Source: Aestuariibacter sp. GS-14 (GTDB lineage: Bacteria; Pseudomonadota; Gammaproteobacteria; Enterobacterales; Alteromonadaceae). From it: a DNA stretch of 64,000 bases. The notes under the pieces were generated by a model, which was not told the DNA's origin, made no database searches, and was given only the letters and a program-made list of their open reading frames with translations. Where the stretch lies: assembly GCF_006494365.1 (NCBI RefSeq), contig NZ_VHIP01000012.1, forward strand, positions 62,001 to 126,000, given 5' to 3'. A program made the translations under genes and the position numbers. This document shows, piece by piece, positions 1-8,843 of the stretch. Positions within the stretch are counted from its first letter, which is position 1; every line of letters begins with the position of its first letter.

Positions 1-808
1 CAAAGTTAGGTAGGGTATCAACGGCGTGAATTTCGACATTTTTTGTGTTGCGGCTCAGCATTGTTCCCTGCTGATCACTTTCATACTGCTCCCCTTTGAG
101 ATGAACGAGATCTGCGTCTAATTCAACCCACCACAATTGTTTGTTTCCCCAATATAAGTAAGCACGACCATCATCATCCACAAAGACTGCAGGATCGATG
201 TTTCGCCATGAATGCTCTTTATATTGCGCCGTATCTTCTAATCTGATGAGAGGCATTCCACGGGGATCGGTAAAAGGTCCTTCTGGGCTGTCAGATACCG
301 CGACCCCTATTGCGAAGCCAAATTCCCCGTCTACTTGCCCACCTTCCACTGTAGCGTAAAAGTAATATTGTGATTTTCCATGATTATCCTTTCGGTGAAT
401 CACGTGATGAGCATAGGCATTACCTGTTTTCGTGTCACCTCTGGCCCAATCGAAGTCTGAGTACGTAAAAACGGCTCCTCTTTTATTCCAATGCTCAAGA
501 TCATCGCTTGACCAAAGGCGATAATCGTACATACGGTAATCTTGCCCTTCCGGTGTCTGTTCATCATGAGTTGAATAGAGGTAAACCGTGCCGTCTTTCA
601 CCATAACCGCCGGATCAGCGGTATAAATGAGGTCACCAGGTGTTCTTGTCGGGTCAGGGCTGTCGTATTTTATTATCGGATTATCAAATACAACTGGTGG
701 TGCTGCAGTATTTGCTCGTTGCTGACTACAGGCGCTCAGAGAGACTAAAACGGCTAGTAAGCATAGTGGCGTGACTAATTTAAATTGATTGCAAAAAGGC
801 AAGTACAT
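1..808 (-). CDS. GH43-family glycoside hydrolase, lipoprotein (3' end outside window)
   Basis: The reading frame starts with ATG at 808 behind a strong GGAGGAG site and stays open to the left edge (269 codons visible). The N-terminus is a lipoprotein signal with lipobox LSAC, so the enzyme is probably anchored in the outer membrane or periplasm. Two segments typical of the GH43 five-bladed propeller are visible: ADPAVMVKDGTVYLYS near residue 62, with the presumed catalytic-base Asp, and NIDPAVFVDDDGRAYLYWG near residue 192, with the pKa-modulating Asp. GH43 enzymes act on arabinosides, xylosides or related beta-linked sugars; substrate cannot be read here. The catalytic-acid Glu is expected in the missing part or near the cut. 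A 29-bp palindrome lies just upstream. Confidence 0.85.
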   Translation of the reverse strand, partial: MYLPFCNQFKLVTPLCLLAVLVSLSACSQQRANTAAPPVVFDNPIIKYDSPDPTRTPGDLIYTADPAVMVKDGTVYLYSTHDEQTPEGQDYRMYDYRLWSSDDLEHWNKRGAVFTYSDFDWARGDTKTGNAYAHHVIHRKDNHGKSQYYFYATVEGGQVDGEFGFAIGVAVSDSPEGPFTDPRGMPLIRLEDTAQYKEHSWRNIDPAVFVDDDGRAYLYWGNKQLWWVELDADLVHLKGEQYESDQQGTMLSRNTKNVEIHAVDTLPNF

Positions 809-1145
809 GGACTCCTCCGTGTTAATAAGTGACACGCCATTAGTTTGTTAAAACTTTTAACAAACTAATACAGCAAAACCATTACGAATCCACACAGTAA
901 ACTTACCTTATTTAGCGACATATCAGCCGTTGATACACCGTTTGCCTTATTGCACAGATATTCTGCCATTTCTACAAATCATGAACATTACTCATCATTC
1001 AATGAAATAAAACCATTTTTTTTCATGATAGGTTGCGCGTATAACTTACACCGTGGTCTTGCAACCGGCCTGCACAATTGCACTGGGTTTAGCGGCAAGG
1101 CACACATCACAGGTTATATCTCACCAGAGAAACGGGCAGAACATC
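809..1145. other. Intergenic region between GH43 gene and mesX
   Basis: This 337-bp divergent spacer carries the 840-868 palindrome and must hold promoters for both flanking genes. I saw no MetJ-box series (AGACGTCT-like) and no SAM-riboswitch fold before mesX. Short ORFs here overlap mesX out of frame and look spurious. Confidence 0.5.
840..868. promoter_or_regulatory. 29-bp perfect palindrome, probable operator
   Basis: Two 14-base arms, TTAGTTTGTTAAAA and TTTTAACAAACTAA, are exact reverse complements around a single central C. The site lies 31 bp upstream of the GH43 start codon, where a repressor or activator would control that gene. The arms are too AT-rich and lack a following T-run needed to call a terminator. 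The core TGTTAA-N5-TTAACA resembles sugar-regulator operators, but the binding protein is not identifiable. Confidence 0.7.
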
Positions 1146-2120
1146 ATGAAGACAGATTTTACGTTTACCATTAAAAGCGTGTGCTTTGATGAGCACTATC
1201 AACCAGCAGACAACACCCGTATCACCACCAATTTTGCGAACCTGGCGCGCGGCGACAAGCGACAGGACAATCTTCGCAACGCATTGCGCATGGTGAATAA
1301 CCGCTTTAACGCGCTGGCAAACTGGGACAACCCAAATGGCGACCGTTATGCCGTTGAACTTGAAATTATTTCGGTAGAAATGGATGTTGCGGGCAGCGGC
1401 CACGCCTTTCCGTCTATTGAGATCCTGAAAACGAATATTCTGGATCACCAAACCCAGGAGCGGATAGAAGGTATCGTTGGCAACAACTTTTCTTCTTATG
1501 TACGCGACTACGATTTCAGCGTGTTATTGCAAAATCACAATAAGAATCAGCCGCAGTTTAGCGTGCCGGGTAACTTTGGCGATCTGCATGGCAAACTGTT
1601 TCAACACTTCGTGAGTTCGCAGGCATACAAAGCGCACTTTAAAAAGTTGCCGGTGATCTGTCTTAGCGTGTCAGACAATAAGGTGTATTACCGCACCGAA
1701 AACCAGCACCCGGTTTTGGGTGTTGAGTACCTGGCCAATGAGTCGTCGCTTACCGAGCAATACTTTAAAAAGATGGGGCTAAAAGTGCGTTACTTCATGC
1801 CACCCAACAGCGTGGCACCGCTGGCGTTTTATTTCTTTGGTGATTTGCTTAACCACTACACCAACCTGGAGTTGATCAGCACCATTAGCACCATGGAAAC
1901 GTTTCAGAAGATTTACCGCCCTGAGATATACAACGCCAATGCCGTAGCGGGTAAATGCTATCAGCCAACACTGAACAACGCTGATCATTCCATTACGCAT
2001 ATCGTGTACGACCGGGAAGAGCGCAGCCGCTTAGCTATTGCCCAGGGCAAATTTGCCGAGGAGCATTTTATTAAGCCGTACCAGCACATTCTTGAACAGT
2101 GGTCTGCAAGCCACGCCTAA
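1146..2120 (+). CDS. mesX: MesX, DUF1852 partner of methionine synthase MesD
   Basis: The 324-residue protein matches the DUF1852 family, which is almost always encoded next to a short MetE-like protein. In the described MesD/MesX system, MesX is required with MesD for folate-independent methionine synthesis and the pair needs oxygen; the chemical role of MesX is not settled. I chose the ATG at 1146 (MKTDFTFTIKSV) because family similarity begins there; an upstream in-frame ATG at 1053 would add 31 residues of unlikely composition. It is followed after 21 bp by mesD on the same strand, indicating an operon. No signal peptide or membrane segment is visible, so it should be cytoplasmic. Confidence 0.85.
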   Translation: MKTDFTFTIKSVCFDEHYQPADNTRITTNFANLARGDKRQDNLRNALRMVNNRFNALANWDNPNGDRYAVELEIISVEMDVAGSGHAFPSIEILKTNILDHQTQERIEGIVGNNFSSYVRDYDFSVLLQNHNKNQPQFSVPGNFGDLHGKLFQHFVSSQAYKAHFKKLPVICLSVSDNKVYYRTENQHPVLGVEYLANESSLTEQYFKKMGLKVRYFMPPNSVAPLAFYFFGDLLNHYTNLELISTISTMETFQKIYRPEIYNANAVAGKCYQPTLNNADHSITHIVYDREERSRLAIAQGKFAEEHFIKPYQHILEQWSASHA

Positions 2121-2141
2121 CACAGAATAACGAGAAGTATC

Positions 2142-3179
2142 ATGAAAACACTGTTACCTACTTCAACGGCCGGCAGCTTGCCTAAGCCATCCTGGTTAGC
2201 CGAACCTGAAACACTGTGGTCGCCCTGGAAGTTATCTGATCAGGCCCTAACAGAAGGTAAAAAAGACGCACTGGGATTATCCTTGCAGGCACAACAACAA
2301 GCCGGTATTGATATCGTGAGTGACGGCGAACAAACTCGCCAGCACTTTGTCACGACCTTTATTGAACACCTGAATGGCGTGGATTTTGAACATCGCAAAA
2401 CCGTCACCATTCGCAACCGTTACGAAGCCAGCGTGCCTACCGTAGTTGGCCCGGTATCGCGCTCAAAATCGGTGTTTGCAGACGATGCCAGATTGCTGCG
2501 TCAGCAAACCAGCCAGCCCATAAAATGGGCGTTACCTGGCCCAATGACCATGATAGACACATTGTCCGACAACCATTATAAAAGCCGCGAAAAACTGGCC
2601 TGGGAATTTGCCAAAATTCTTAACGAAGAAGCCAAGGAGCTCGAAGCAGCAGGCGTGGATATTATTCAGTTTGACGAACCGGCGTTTAACGTATTTTTCG
2701 ATGACGTGAACGATTGGGGTATCGCTGCGCTGGAGCGAGCGGTAGAAGGCTTAACGTGCCAAACAGCGGTACATATTTGCTACGGGTACGGCATTAAAGC
2801 CAATACCGACTGGAAGAAAACGCTGGGTACAGAATGGCGACAATACGAAGCAGTATTTCCTAAATTACAGCAATCCAGCATCGATATTATTTCTCTGGAG
2901 TGTCATAACTCTCATGTACCCATTGAGTTGCTGGAATTGATTCGCGGTAAAAAAGTTATGGTGGGTGCAATAGATGTAGCCAATCACGCAATTGAAACCC
3001 CGGATGAAGTGGCGGCTACCCTGCGCAAAGCGCTGCAGTTTGTAGATGCTGAGAATTTGTATCCGTGCACAAACTGCGGTATGGCGCCGTTGCCCAGACA
3101 TATTGCCAATGCGAAGTTGAGCGCCTTGAGTGCGGGAGCAGCCATAGTGCGACAAGAGCTACAATCAAACTGCCTATGA
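2142..3179 (+). CDS. mesD: MesD, core-MetE folate-independent methionine synthase
   Basis: The 345-residue protein is only the C-terminal catalytic half of a cobalamin-independent methionine synthase, without the folate-binding N-terminal half of MetE. Zinc/homocysteine ligands of the MetE type are visible: His211 and Cys213 (VHICYG), Glu253 (SLECHN) and Cys309 or Cys312 (CTNCGM). FDEP near residue 178 is also typical of the family. MesD transfers a methyl group from a still uncertain donor to homocysteine and works with MesX, encoded 21 bp upstream. The gene ends convergently with the iron-uptake group. Start ATG follows a GAGAAG ribosome site. Confidence 0.88.
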   Translation: MKTLLPTSTAGSLPKPSWLAEPETLWSPWKLSDQALTEGKKDALGLSLQAQQQAGIDIVSDGEQTRQHFVTTFIEHLNGVDFEHRKTVTIRNRYEASVPTVVGPVSRSKSVFADDARLLRQQTSQPIKWALPGPMTMIDTLSDNHYKSREKLAWEFAKILNEEAKELEAAGVDIIQFDEPAFNVFFDDVNDWGIAALERAVEGLTCQTAVHICYGYGIKANTDWKKTLGTEWRQYEAVFPKLQQSSIDIISLECHNSHVPIELLELIRGKKVMVGAIDVANHAIETPDEVAATLRKALQFVDAENLYPCTNCGMAPLPRHIANAKLSALSAGAAIVRQELQSNCL

Positions 3180-3204
3180 TTGCTGTTAATTGAAGAACGG
3201 TTGC

Positions 3205-3238
3205 GCGGTAATGAGGTATACAATGACCGCATTACCGC
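3205..3238. terminator. Stem-loop between convergent genes
   Basis: GCGGTAATG (3205-3213) pairs perfectly with CATTACCGC (3230-3238) around a 16-base loop. It sits between the convergent ends of mesD and the small membrane protein gene. There is no clear T-run on either side, so a role as terminator is only likely by position. Confidence 0.4.
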
Positions 3239-3272
3239 CAATTATAGGTAACGGCGTCAGAAAACCCGCCAA

Positions 3273-3557
3273 TTAAATTACCGACGCGGGGATCTCGGTT
3301 ACCAGCCAACCTATTACAGTTAACGCCCCCGCATACATCAGCATTCCGGCAACATTGCCAGTCAATGCCATAGGAATAAACGGCAACGCCAAACTCCACG
3401 CCAGCGCTTTACGTGCTGCCAGCGGCAAGCCTGCCCGCGTGGTTTTACCACTCACTTTCTGGTGCAGCTGGCGACGACGTGGATCCGAATAAGCCAACAC
3501 GCCAATAATCACCAGGCTAAACAGAATATACGGCAACGTGGCAATAAGATGATTCAT
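3273..3557 (-). CDS. Small inner-membrane protein of the iron-uptake group
   Basis: This 94-residue protein has three hydrophobic stretches (about residues 6-24, 50-69 and 72-90) joined by a basic loop (DPRRRQLHQK). It overlaps the 3' end of the upstream PepSY gene by 4 bases, so the two are translationally coupled. I do not recognise the family with certainty; short membrane proteins of the DUF3325/DUF3649 kind accompany PepSY proteins in siderophore clusters. A role in reductive iron release or uptake at the inner membrane is inference from context. Confidence 0.7.
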   Translation of the reverse strand: MNHLIATLPYILFSLVIIGVLAYSDPRRRQLHQKVSGKTTRAGLPLAARKALAWSLALPFIPMALTGNVAGMLMYAGALTVIGWLVTEIPASVI

Positions 3558-5191
3558 TTTGCTACTCCCGCGGTATCATTCAGTGATTCGTCATGAACTA
3601 TCGCATCAGCATCGTTGGTATTACTTTGCTTCGCCTCGCTGCTCACATAAATGCGATGGAAACACCAGCCACTGCAAAGCAGTAAAACCGCATCGATAAA
3701 CATCAGCGACACATTGCCCTGCTCTATCGCCTGTAACCAGCCAAATTCAGACGTAAGGTAACGAATTACCGGCAACAACAGGCACAACAGGCCGTTTGAT
3801 GCTAATAGCAAATTCTGTAATCGCACAATGGATTTTACCGTTAAGGCCAAAATAGACACCATTGCCGCAGCCAGCACAAATGCCAGAGGTGTCCACACAC
3901 TCTGATTGGCCACTAATGCACCACTGACAAAAAAGGCGAGCGCACTGCTCAGCGAACACAAAGGTAAGCCACAGAATCCCCACACGCACAGCCTGCTGAA
4001 CCAACGCCAGCCTGACGCCTGTTTTTCATTTCGGAACGCATATAACTGCAGGCCGGTAACGGTAACATAGCAAGACGCCACCCCCAGGCTTATCCAAATG
4101 ATTTTCGACATGAAGCCAGCAAACGTACCAAAATGCACAGGGTAAATAAGCGACATGATCACGCTGCCTGTCGACGGCACCGTGCCCACCTGAGGTTTGA
4201 ATTCAACAAAGTCGCCATTAGTTGCGTTATATACCAGTTGGGCAAATCCCACTTCCCCGTCGGATGGCATAAAAAACGCCATCATACTGGCCGATTCCGT
4301 GCCCCAGTGCGAAATGGCAATAAACGTGGGCACTGCGGATTGGCGGCTAACTGCATCGCTCAGCATGGTATTAACACTGGCAGATGGCTGAGGTGCCTTG
4401 CTCTTGTGTTGTTGCTCCCCTACCAGCGTATGCATCATGGCTTCCTGATCACCACCAAAGGCCACTATTGCCATGGCTGGCAAACCAAAGGCCGTGGCAA
4501 AGCTGAAAAAGCTGCCGGTAAAGGCAAGCAAAATTGCAAAAGGAATACTCCAGGTACCGGCAACGGTATGCGAGTCTCGCTTGAGTGATTTTCCATCGCG
4601 CTGCTTTCTGATGGTAAATAAATCGGTGAATAAATGGCGGTGCATCATGAATCCTGACACTGCCGCGATGAGCATGGCTAAACCAAGCATACCGGTTAAG
4701 ATCAGGCCCCAGGGAGCAGGTAAATGCAATTCGGTATGAATAGATACCAAAAACCGGCTTAATGCATAACTGTCGTCCTGGGCATAGATATCGCTGCCAA
4801 ATCCTTCCTGCTGTTGTACGATGTTGCCGTTGGCATTCACCTTATACTGCACGCCGTATTCATCCATTACACCGTCGGGATTTTGTCTGTGCGTATGAAA
4901 GAAGAACACCAGATTTTGCCGGTGATCCTCGTAGGCTGAAATTTCTTCCAGGTAGTCGCTGTTCGTTTGCGCAGCAAGCTGAGACAGCACCTCATCTACA
5001 TTTTGTGTAGCCAGCAATTGTTGATGCTGATTGCTGTTCGACCATTCGCCTACTTCGTCGGATACAACAGCCACCGTGCCGGTAAATATCACCGCGTACA
5101 ACAGCATGCCCAGTGCAATGCCCGACCAGGAATGCAAATTCAGCAGTGCCTTTGCCTTCGAACGCGGTTGCGATTCAGTTACATTACTCAT
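3554..5191 (-). CDS. PepSY-associated transmembrane protein, probable ferric-siderophore reductase component
   Basis: The protein of 545 residues begins at the ATG at 5191 (MSNVTESQPRSK), which has a GGGGG ribosome site and lies 2 bp after the previous gene; a longer frame from 5311 runs antisense-like through that gene and is rejected. It has the PepSY_TM arrangement: an N-terminal LHSWSGIALGMLLYAVIFTGT helix, a periplasmic PepSY-containing loop, HLPAPWGLILTG followed by a further helix, and several C-terminal helices. Proteins of this family sit beside TonB siderophore receptors and are thought to reduce or process the imported ferric complex at the inner membrane. It is the third gene of the receptor group. 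Confidence 0.82.
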   Translation of the reverse strand: MSNVTESQPRSKAKALLNLHSWSGIALGMLLYAVIFTGTVAVVSDEVGEWSNSNQHQQLLATQNVDEVLSQLAAQTNSDYLEEISAYEDHRQNLVFFFHTHRQNPDGVMDEYGVQYKVNANGNIVQQQEGFGSDIYAQDDSYALSRFLVSIHTELHLPAPWGLILTGMLGLAMLIAAVSGFMMHRHLFTDLFTIRKQRDGKSLKRDSHTVAGTWSIPFAILLAFTGSFFSFATAFGLPAMAIVAFGGDQEAMMHTLVGEQQHKSKAPQPSASVNTMLSDAVSRQSAVPTFIAISHWGTESASMMAFFMPSDGEVGFAQLVYNATNGDFVEFKPQVGTVPSTGSVIMSLIYPVHFGTFAGFMSKIIWISLGVASCYVTVTGLQLYAFRNEKQASGWRWFSRLCVWGFCGLPLCSLSSALAFFVSGALVANQSVWTPLAFVLAAAMVSILALTVKSIVRLQNLLLASNGLLCLLLPVIRYLTSEFGWLQAIEQGNVSLMFIDAVLLLCSGWCFHRIYVSSEAKQSNTNDADAIVHDESLNDTAGVAK

Positions 5192-5193
5192 GG

Positions 5194-5484
5194 TTACCCC
5201 CAGAATTGCCAGGCCAGCACGGCGCTGTTCAGGATCAGTAAGCCACCCAGTATCCACCATGCCTGGTGCATATGGCGGGTGAGATACGTGTAGAAAAACA
5301 ACACTGCCCAAATGAGTGGAAACATCACCAGCGGCATAATGATGTTGTTAACGTTTCCCGCGCCGGGCGGAAACCACGCGACCATGGCCAGCATCACCAC
5401 CAGCGACACAATGAGTGTTGCCGGGCCTGATAACCAAAAGCGCGGATAGTTCAGGAATCGAAGTACACGATAGTGTTCTTTCAT
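5194..5484 (-). CDS. Small membrane protein between receptor and PepSY genes
   Basis: This is a 96-residue protein with three predicted membrane helices (about residues 17-38, 46-67 and 74-94) and a short basic N-terminus. ATG at 5484 has a good AAGGAAAA site. Its stop is 2 bp before the PepSY start, so both belong to one transcript. The family is not recognised. Position suggests an accessory subunit of iron-siderophore handling at the inner membrane. Confidence 0.7.
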   Translation of the reverse strand: MKEHYRVLRFLNYPRFWLSGPATLIVSLVVMLAMVAWFPPGAGNVNNIIMPLVMFPLIWAVLFFYTYLTRHMHQAWWILGGLLILNSAVLAWQFWG

Positions 5485-5546
5485 ACCGTTTTCCTTTTGA
5501 TTAGTATTTACCTACTGCATAAAATGCATCACTGTAAAACGCGAAA

Positions 5547-5576
5547 ACGCCCGGTGTGTTCATCGGGCGTTTTTTT
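5547..5576 (-). terminator. Rho-independent terminator after siderophore receptor gene
   Basis: ACGCCCG (5547-5553) and CGGGCGT (5564-5570) form a GC-rich hairpin. Read on the minus strand it is followed by TTTTCGCGTTTT; read on the plus strand by seven Ts. It lies 40 bp after the receptor stop and before the small membrane genes, so it may lower their expression relative to the receptor. Confidence 0.6.
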
Positions 5577-5616
5577 ACCTGTTCAGGTGGGTTAACCCAA
5601 AACAGATTCGGCTAAC

Positions 5617-7749
5617 TTAGTAGGTCCAGTTCAGCGTCAGGCTGTAGTTTACTGGCGAACCGTAAAACGCTTGCTCTGTACGCACCGCACTCAGGTACTT
5701 TTCATTCAGCATGTTGTCTAGGTTCAGGCTCACTGAAATCTGCTCGTTTACGCTGTACTGAACGTAGCCGCCCAACAACGCATAACTGTCTTGCGAAATA
5801 CGGCCATAACCGGTGTCAAAGTAGGTTTCGCTTTGCCATCTTACCGACACACCGGCTTTCAGCTTTTCTTCCCAGCTGGGCGAGTAATCGGCCAGTAATT
5901 TCAGTGTGCGACGAGGAATAAAGGTACGGGCTTCGTTGCCGTCAGCGTCGTCCATGGTAAGAGCGGTAAATCCACCCTGCACAAACCATTCATCAGATAC
6001 CTTGCCCGAAACTTCCAGCTCTATACCGTTGGAGTCTACCGTTACGCCGCGATACAGTGCGTAGTTAAAGTCGTCTGAGTAATCGTCATCGTCAACGCCA
6101 TCACCATCGCCGTACTCAATGAACTCATACAGGTTTTCCTGCTCGGTTCTGAATACAGCAAGGCTAACCAACAGGTTGTTTTCAAGGCGTTTCTTCATGC
6201 CGATTTCGTAACTGCGGCCTTCGGCTGACCCCAGTGGCTCAAGATCTTCATTCAGGTAGTACTGCGGCTGATAAATGTCGCTGTAACTGCCATAGATGTT
6301 GAGGTCTTCTAACACTTCCCAGGTAAAGCCCAGGTAAGGGCTGCTGCCATCTTCAGTGGTAGACGTTGATGCACCCCAGGACTCACCCTCGTTCTCGTAA
6401 TCGACGAAACTGGCTCCCAGCACTACATCAAAGTCTTCTGTAACCGCCAGTTGAAGCGCACCGTAGTAACGATTCAGGGTAATGTCGGTAAATCCCGCCT
6501 GATAGGGGTCTGCCCAGGTGGGACGGGCTACTTCTGTACCCGTCCAGTCTGGCAGTGCAGGCATTACATCGAAGCCGGTTAACGCACCAAAGTCCATATC
6601 GCTGGTCTCAGCATCGGCCAGGCTCACACCAAGGTTGAAGGTGTGCTCAAGCCCCCAGGCCTGGAAACTCCCTTGCAGGTTGTTGTCCCAAATCAGGGTT
6701 TTATCGTCGGCGGTAAATTTGCCGGGATAGCCCAGCATGCCCAGACCGGTTTCACTGTCTAACCCCGTATTTGAATAGGTGTAGAACAGTTCAGACTTGT
6801 CTTCGTAGTTGATGTAATTCACCTTGCTGGTGAAGTTAAGGTTGTCGTTAATAAACCAGTTTACTTCGGCAAACGCGGTTTGATTCAGCGTGTCCCAATA
6901 GGTCCAGTTCATCGCGCTGGTAGTAGAGACATCAAACTCTACCTGTGTGCCGTCAGAATAGATTTGCGGCACGGCTCCCCAGGTAACGCCATCACTGTTG
7001 TTATCCTGATGGCTATAGCCAAACGTTACCGTTAGCGCATCGCTGATCTGCCCATCCACAACACCGTAAAACACCGTGCGGTTATTTGAGTAATGATCCA
7101 GCCAGCTGTCTTTGTCCTGGTGCACTACAACGGCACGGGCAGCCCAGCTGCCTGAATCAGTCAACGGCGTGGATACGTCGGCCATAGCACGGAAATTCGA
7201 CCAGCGTCCGGCAGTTAATGACACACTGGCCTGCTTGTCGTTACTTGGGCGTTTACGCACGTAATTTACCGTGCCAGACGGGTTACCAAGGCCGGTAATC
7301 AAGCCATTTGAACCGCGAATAAACTCCACTTTTTCATACATTGCCGTATCCAGATCGCCAACAAAAATGTCGCCAAACGGAATTCCTGAGCCATCGATGT
7401 GCATGCTGGTGATGTCGAAACCGCGGGCATTAAAATAGGTGCGGTCGGTTTCGCTTTGATCAACGTTAATTCCCACAACTTGCTTAAACAAGCTGTTGAT
7501 ATCAAACAGGTTGTATTTGGCAATGGTGTCGTCTTCAATAATCGACAGCGACTGTGGGGTGTCGAAACTGTTAAGACCTAATCCCGTTGCACCTGAACTA
7601 AAACGCTGGATCCGGCTTTCAACAATTCTGATCACTTCTACATCGTTATCGGCTTGTTCCGCTTCAGTTTGCTCTTGAGATGTTGCCTGTGCATGCAGGC
7701 CAAACGCCAGCATAATGGGCGACAGTGCAAAAATTTGCTTCTTGGTCAT
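5617..7749 (-). CDS. TonB-dependent siderophore receptor
   Basis: The 710-residue outer-membrane protein has a signal peptide ending near AQAT, a TonB-box-like segment (DVEVIRIVES), a plug domain with DTPQSLSIIEDD and FNARGFDITSMHIDG, and a long beta-barrel ending in the aromatic motif YSLTLNWTY. Plug signatures place it with receptors for ferric hydroxamate or catecholate siderophores. A Fur-box-like palindrome lies about 65-90 bp upstream, fitting iron-repressed expression. Downstream on the same strand are two small membrane proteins and a PepSY protein, the usual partners. The siderophore cannot be named from sequence. Confidence 0.9.
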   Translation of the reverse strand: MTKKQIFALSPIMLAFGLHAQATSQEQTEAEQADNDVEVIRIVESRIQRFSSGATGLGLNSFDTPQSLSIIEDDTIAKYNLFDINSLFKQVVGINVDQSETDRTYFNARGFDITSMHIDGSGIPFGDIFVGDLDTAMYEKVEFIRGSNGLITGLGNPSGTVNYVRKRPSNDKQASVSLTAGRWSNFRAMADVSTPLTDSGSWAARAVVVHQDKDSWLDHYSNNRTVFYGVVDGQISDALTVTFGYSHQDNNSDGVTWGAVPQIYSDGTQVEFDVSTTSAMNWTYWDTLNQTAFAEVNWFINDNLNFTSKVNYINYEDKSELFYTYSNTGLDSETGLGMLGYPGKFTADDKTLIWDNNLQGSFQAWGLEHTFNLGVSLADAETSDMDFGALTGFDVMPALPDWTGTEVARPTWADPYQAGFTDITLNRYYGALQLAVTEDFDVVLGASFVDYENEGESWGASTSTTEDGSSPYLGFTWEVLEDLNIYGSYSDIYQPQYYLNEDLEPLGSAEGRSYEIGMKKRLENNLLVSLAVFRTEQENLYEFIEYGDGDGVDDDDYSDDFNYALYRGVTVDSNGIELEVSGKVSDEWFVQGGFTALTMDDADGNEARTFIPRRTLKLLADYSPSWEEKLKAGVSVRWQSETYFDTGYGRISQDSYALLGGYVQYSVNEQISVSLNLDNMLNEKYLSAVRTEQAFYGSPVNYSLTLNWTY

Positions 7750-7810
7750 AGTGTTCTCTGCTCAGTGTGGCTTATTGAATTGCACGCATTATAATTCCTA
7801 CACACAATTA

Positions 7811-7837
7811 TGCAAATGATAACTATTATTATTTGCA
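7811..7837. promoter_or_regulatory. Fur-box-like palindrome before siderophore receptor
   Basis: TGCAAAT (7811-7817) and ATTTGCA (7831-7837) flank AATGATAACTATTATT, which resembles the Fur consensus GATAATGATAATCATTATC with several mismatches. It lies 60-90 bp upstream of the receptor start on the minus strand. Recognition is by eye only. Confidence 0.6.
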
Positions 7838-7921
7838 TGCTCGTTTAGATTTTGAGAGGTTCTGTGGTGAGATGAGATTCCGACGAAATGAGAAATGGGA
7901 AATGTAAAAAGAAAAACAAAC

Positions 7922-7950
7922 AAAAAAGCGAACCGGTTTAGGGGTTCGCT
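7922..7950 (-). terminator. Terminator of the rnm-scpAB-rluB operon
   Basis: On the minus strand AGCGAACC and GGTTCGCT form an 8-bp stem (7943-7950 with 7927-7934) followed by a T-rich run at 7922-7926. It lies 27 bp after the rluB stop codon. Confidence 0.75.
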
Positions 7951-7976
7951 TTCATCATAGAATGAACGATTGGGTG

Positions 7977-8843
7977 TTATTTACTTTGGCGGCGCTGTGT
8001 TTGTTCTTTGCGCATTTTGTGCTTTTTCACCGAGCGGCGCATGCGACTTAAGCGAGCGTGATCCAGTTTATTCTGGCGGTCATCTACCATGCTTTCGTTT
8101 TCTGCAGGTAACTGCACTAAGTCGCGCAACGCGTTCACATCGCTCAATGGCAGTTCAACCCACGCACCTTGTGGCAAACGTTTTTGCAGTTCAATCGGCC
8201 CGTAACGAACGCGAATCAGTCGGCTTACCTGACAATCCTGGGTTTCCCACAAACGGCGTACTTCGCGGTTACGCCCTTCTTCCAGTGTTACGTTAAACCA
8301 TTGGTTAACACTTTCATCGTCGTTGGGACGTTGCTTAATGGTGGTAAATTTGGCAATTCCATCTTCCAGCTCAACCCCTTTGGTAAGGGCCTGAAGCGAT
8401 TTAGCGGAGACTTCACCAAAAATTCGCGCAGCATATTCGCGCTCAACTTTACAACGCGGGTGCATCAGGCGGTTGGCCAGTTCACCATCGTTGGTGAACA
8501 ACAGTAAACCACTGGTGTTAATATCCAGGCGACCTACCGCAATCCAGCGCCCTTGGCTTATATTGGGTAAGCGGTCGAATACGGTACTTCGCCCTTCCGG
8601 GTCAACACGTGTGCACAATTCACCTTCCGGCTTGTTGTACATCAGTACGCGGCACACCGGCGTTTCCTGGATACGCGCAACAACGTGTCCGTCTACCCGG
8701 ATCTGCGCGGTTGCATCCACGCGGTCACCTAATTTGGCAATGCCGCCGTTAACCGATACCCGGCCCTGCTCAATCCAGCGTTCCATTTCCCGGCGAGAAC
8801 CGAGGCCATGATTAGCAAGGACTTTCTGTAATTTCTCTGTCAT
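7977..8843 (-). CDS. rluB: 23S rRNA pseudouridine(2605) synthase RluB
   Basis: The 288-residue protein has an N-terminal S4 RNA-binding domain ([22 protein letters not shown]) and a RsuA/RluB-type catalytic domain with the active-site Asp in [17 protein letters not shown]. The C-terminus is a basic tail ([18 protein letters not shown]), common in RluB. It converts U2605 of 23S rRNA to pseudouridine. The start overlaps the scpB stop by one base, and the pairing scpB-rluB is conserved widely in proteobacteria. Confidence 0.93.
   Translation of the reverse strand: MTEKLQKVLANHGLGSRREMERWIEQGRVSVNGGIAKLGDRVDATAQIRVDGHVVARIQETPVCRVLMYNKPEGELCTRVDPEGRSTVFDRLPNISQGRWIAVGRLDINTSGLLLFTNDGELANRLMHPRCKVEREYAARIFGEVSAKSLQALTKGVELEDGIAKFTTIKQRPNDDESVNQWFNVTLEEGRNREVRRLWETQDCQVSRLIRVRYGPIELQKRLPQGAWVELPLSDVNALRDLVQLPAENESMVDDRQNKLDHARLSRMRRSVKKHKMRKEQTQRRQSK

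Noticed and set aside
809-1145. SAM riboswitch or MetJ boxes before the methionine genes
   Set aside because: No run of AGACGTCT-like repeats and no recognisable riboswitch core was found by reading.
950-1174. 74-codon frame before mesX
   Set aside because: Overlaps mesX out of frame and has no family resemblance; mesX explains the coding signal.
4133-4588. 151-codon plus-strand frame within the PepSY gene
   Set aside because: Entirely antisense to a well-supported membrane protein gene; His/Cys/Arg-rich composition typical of a shadow frame.
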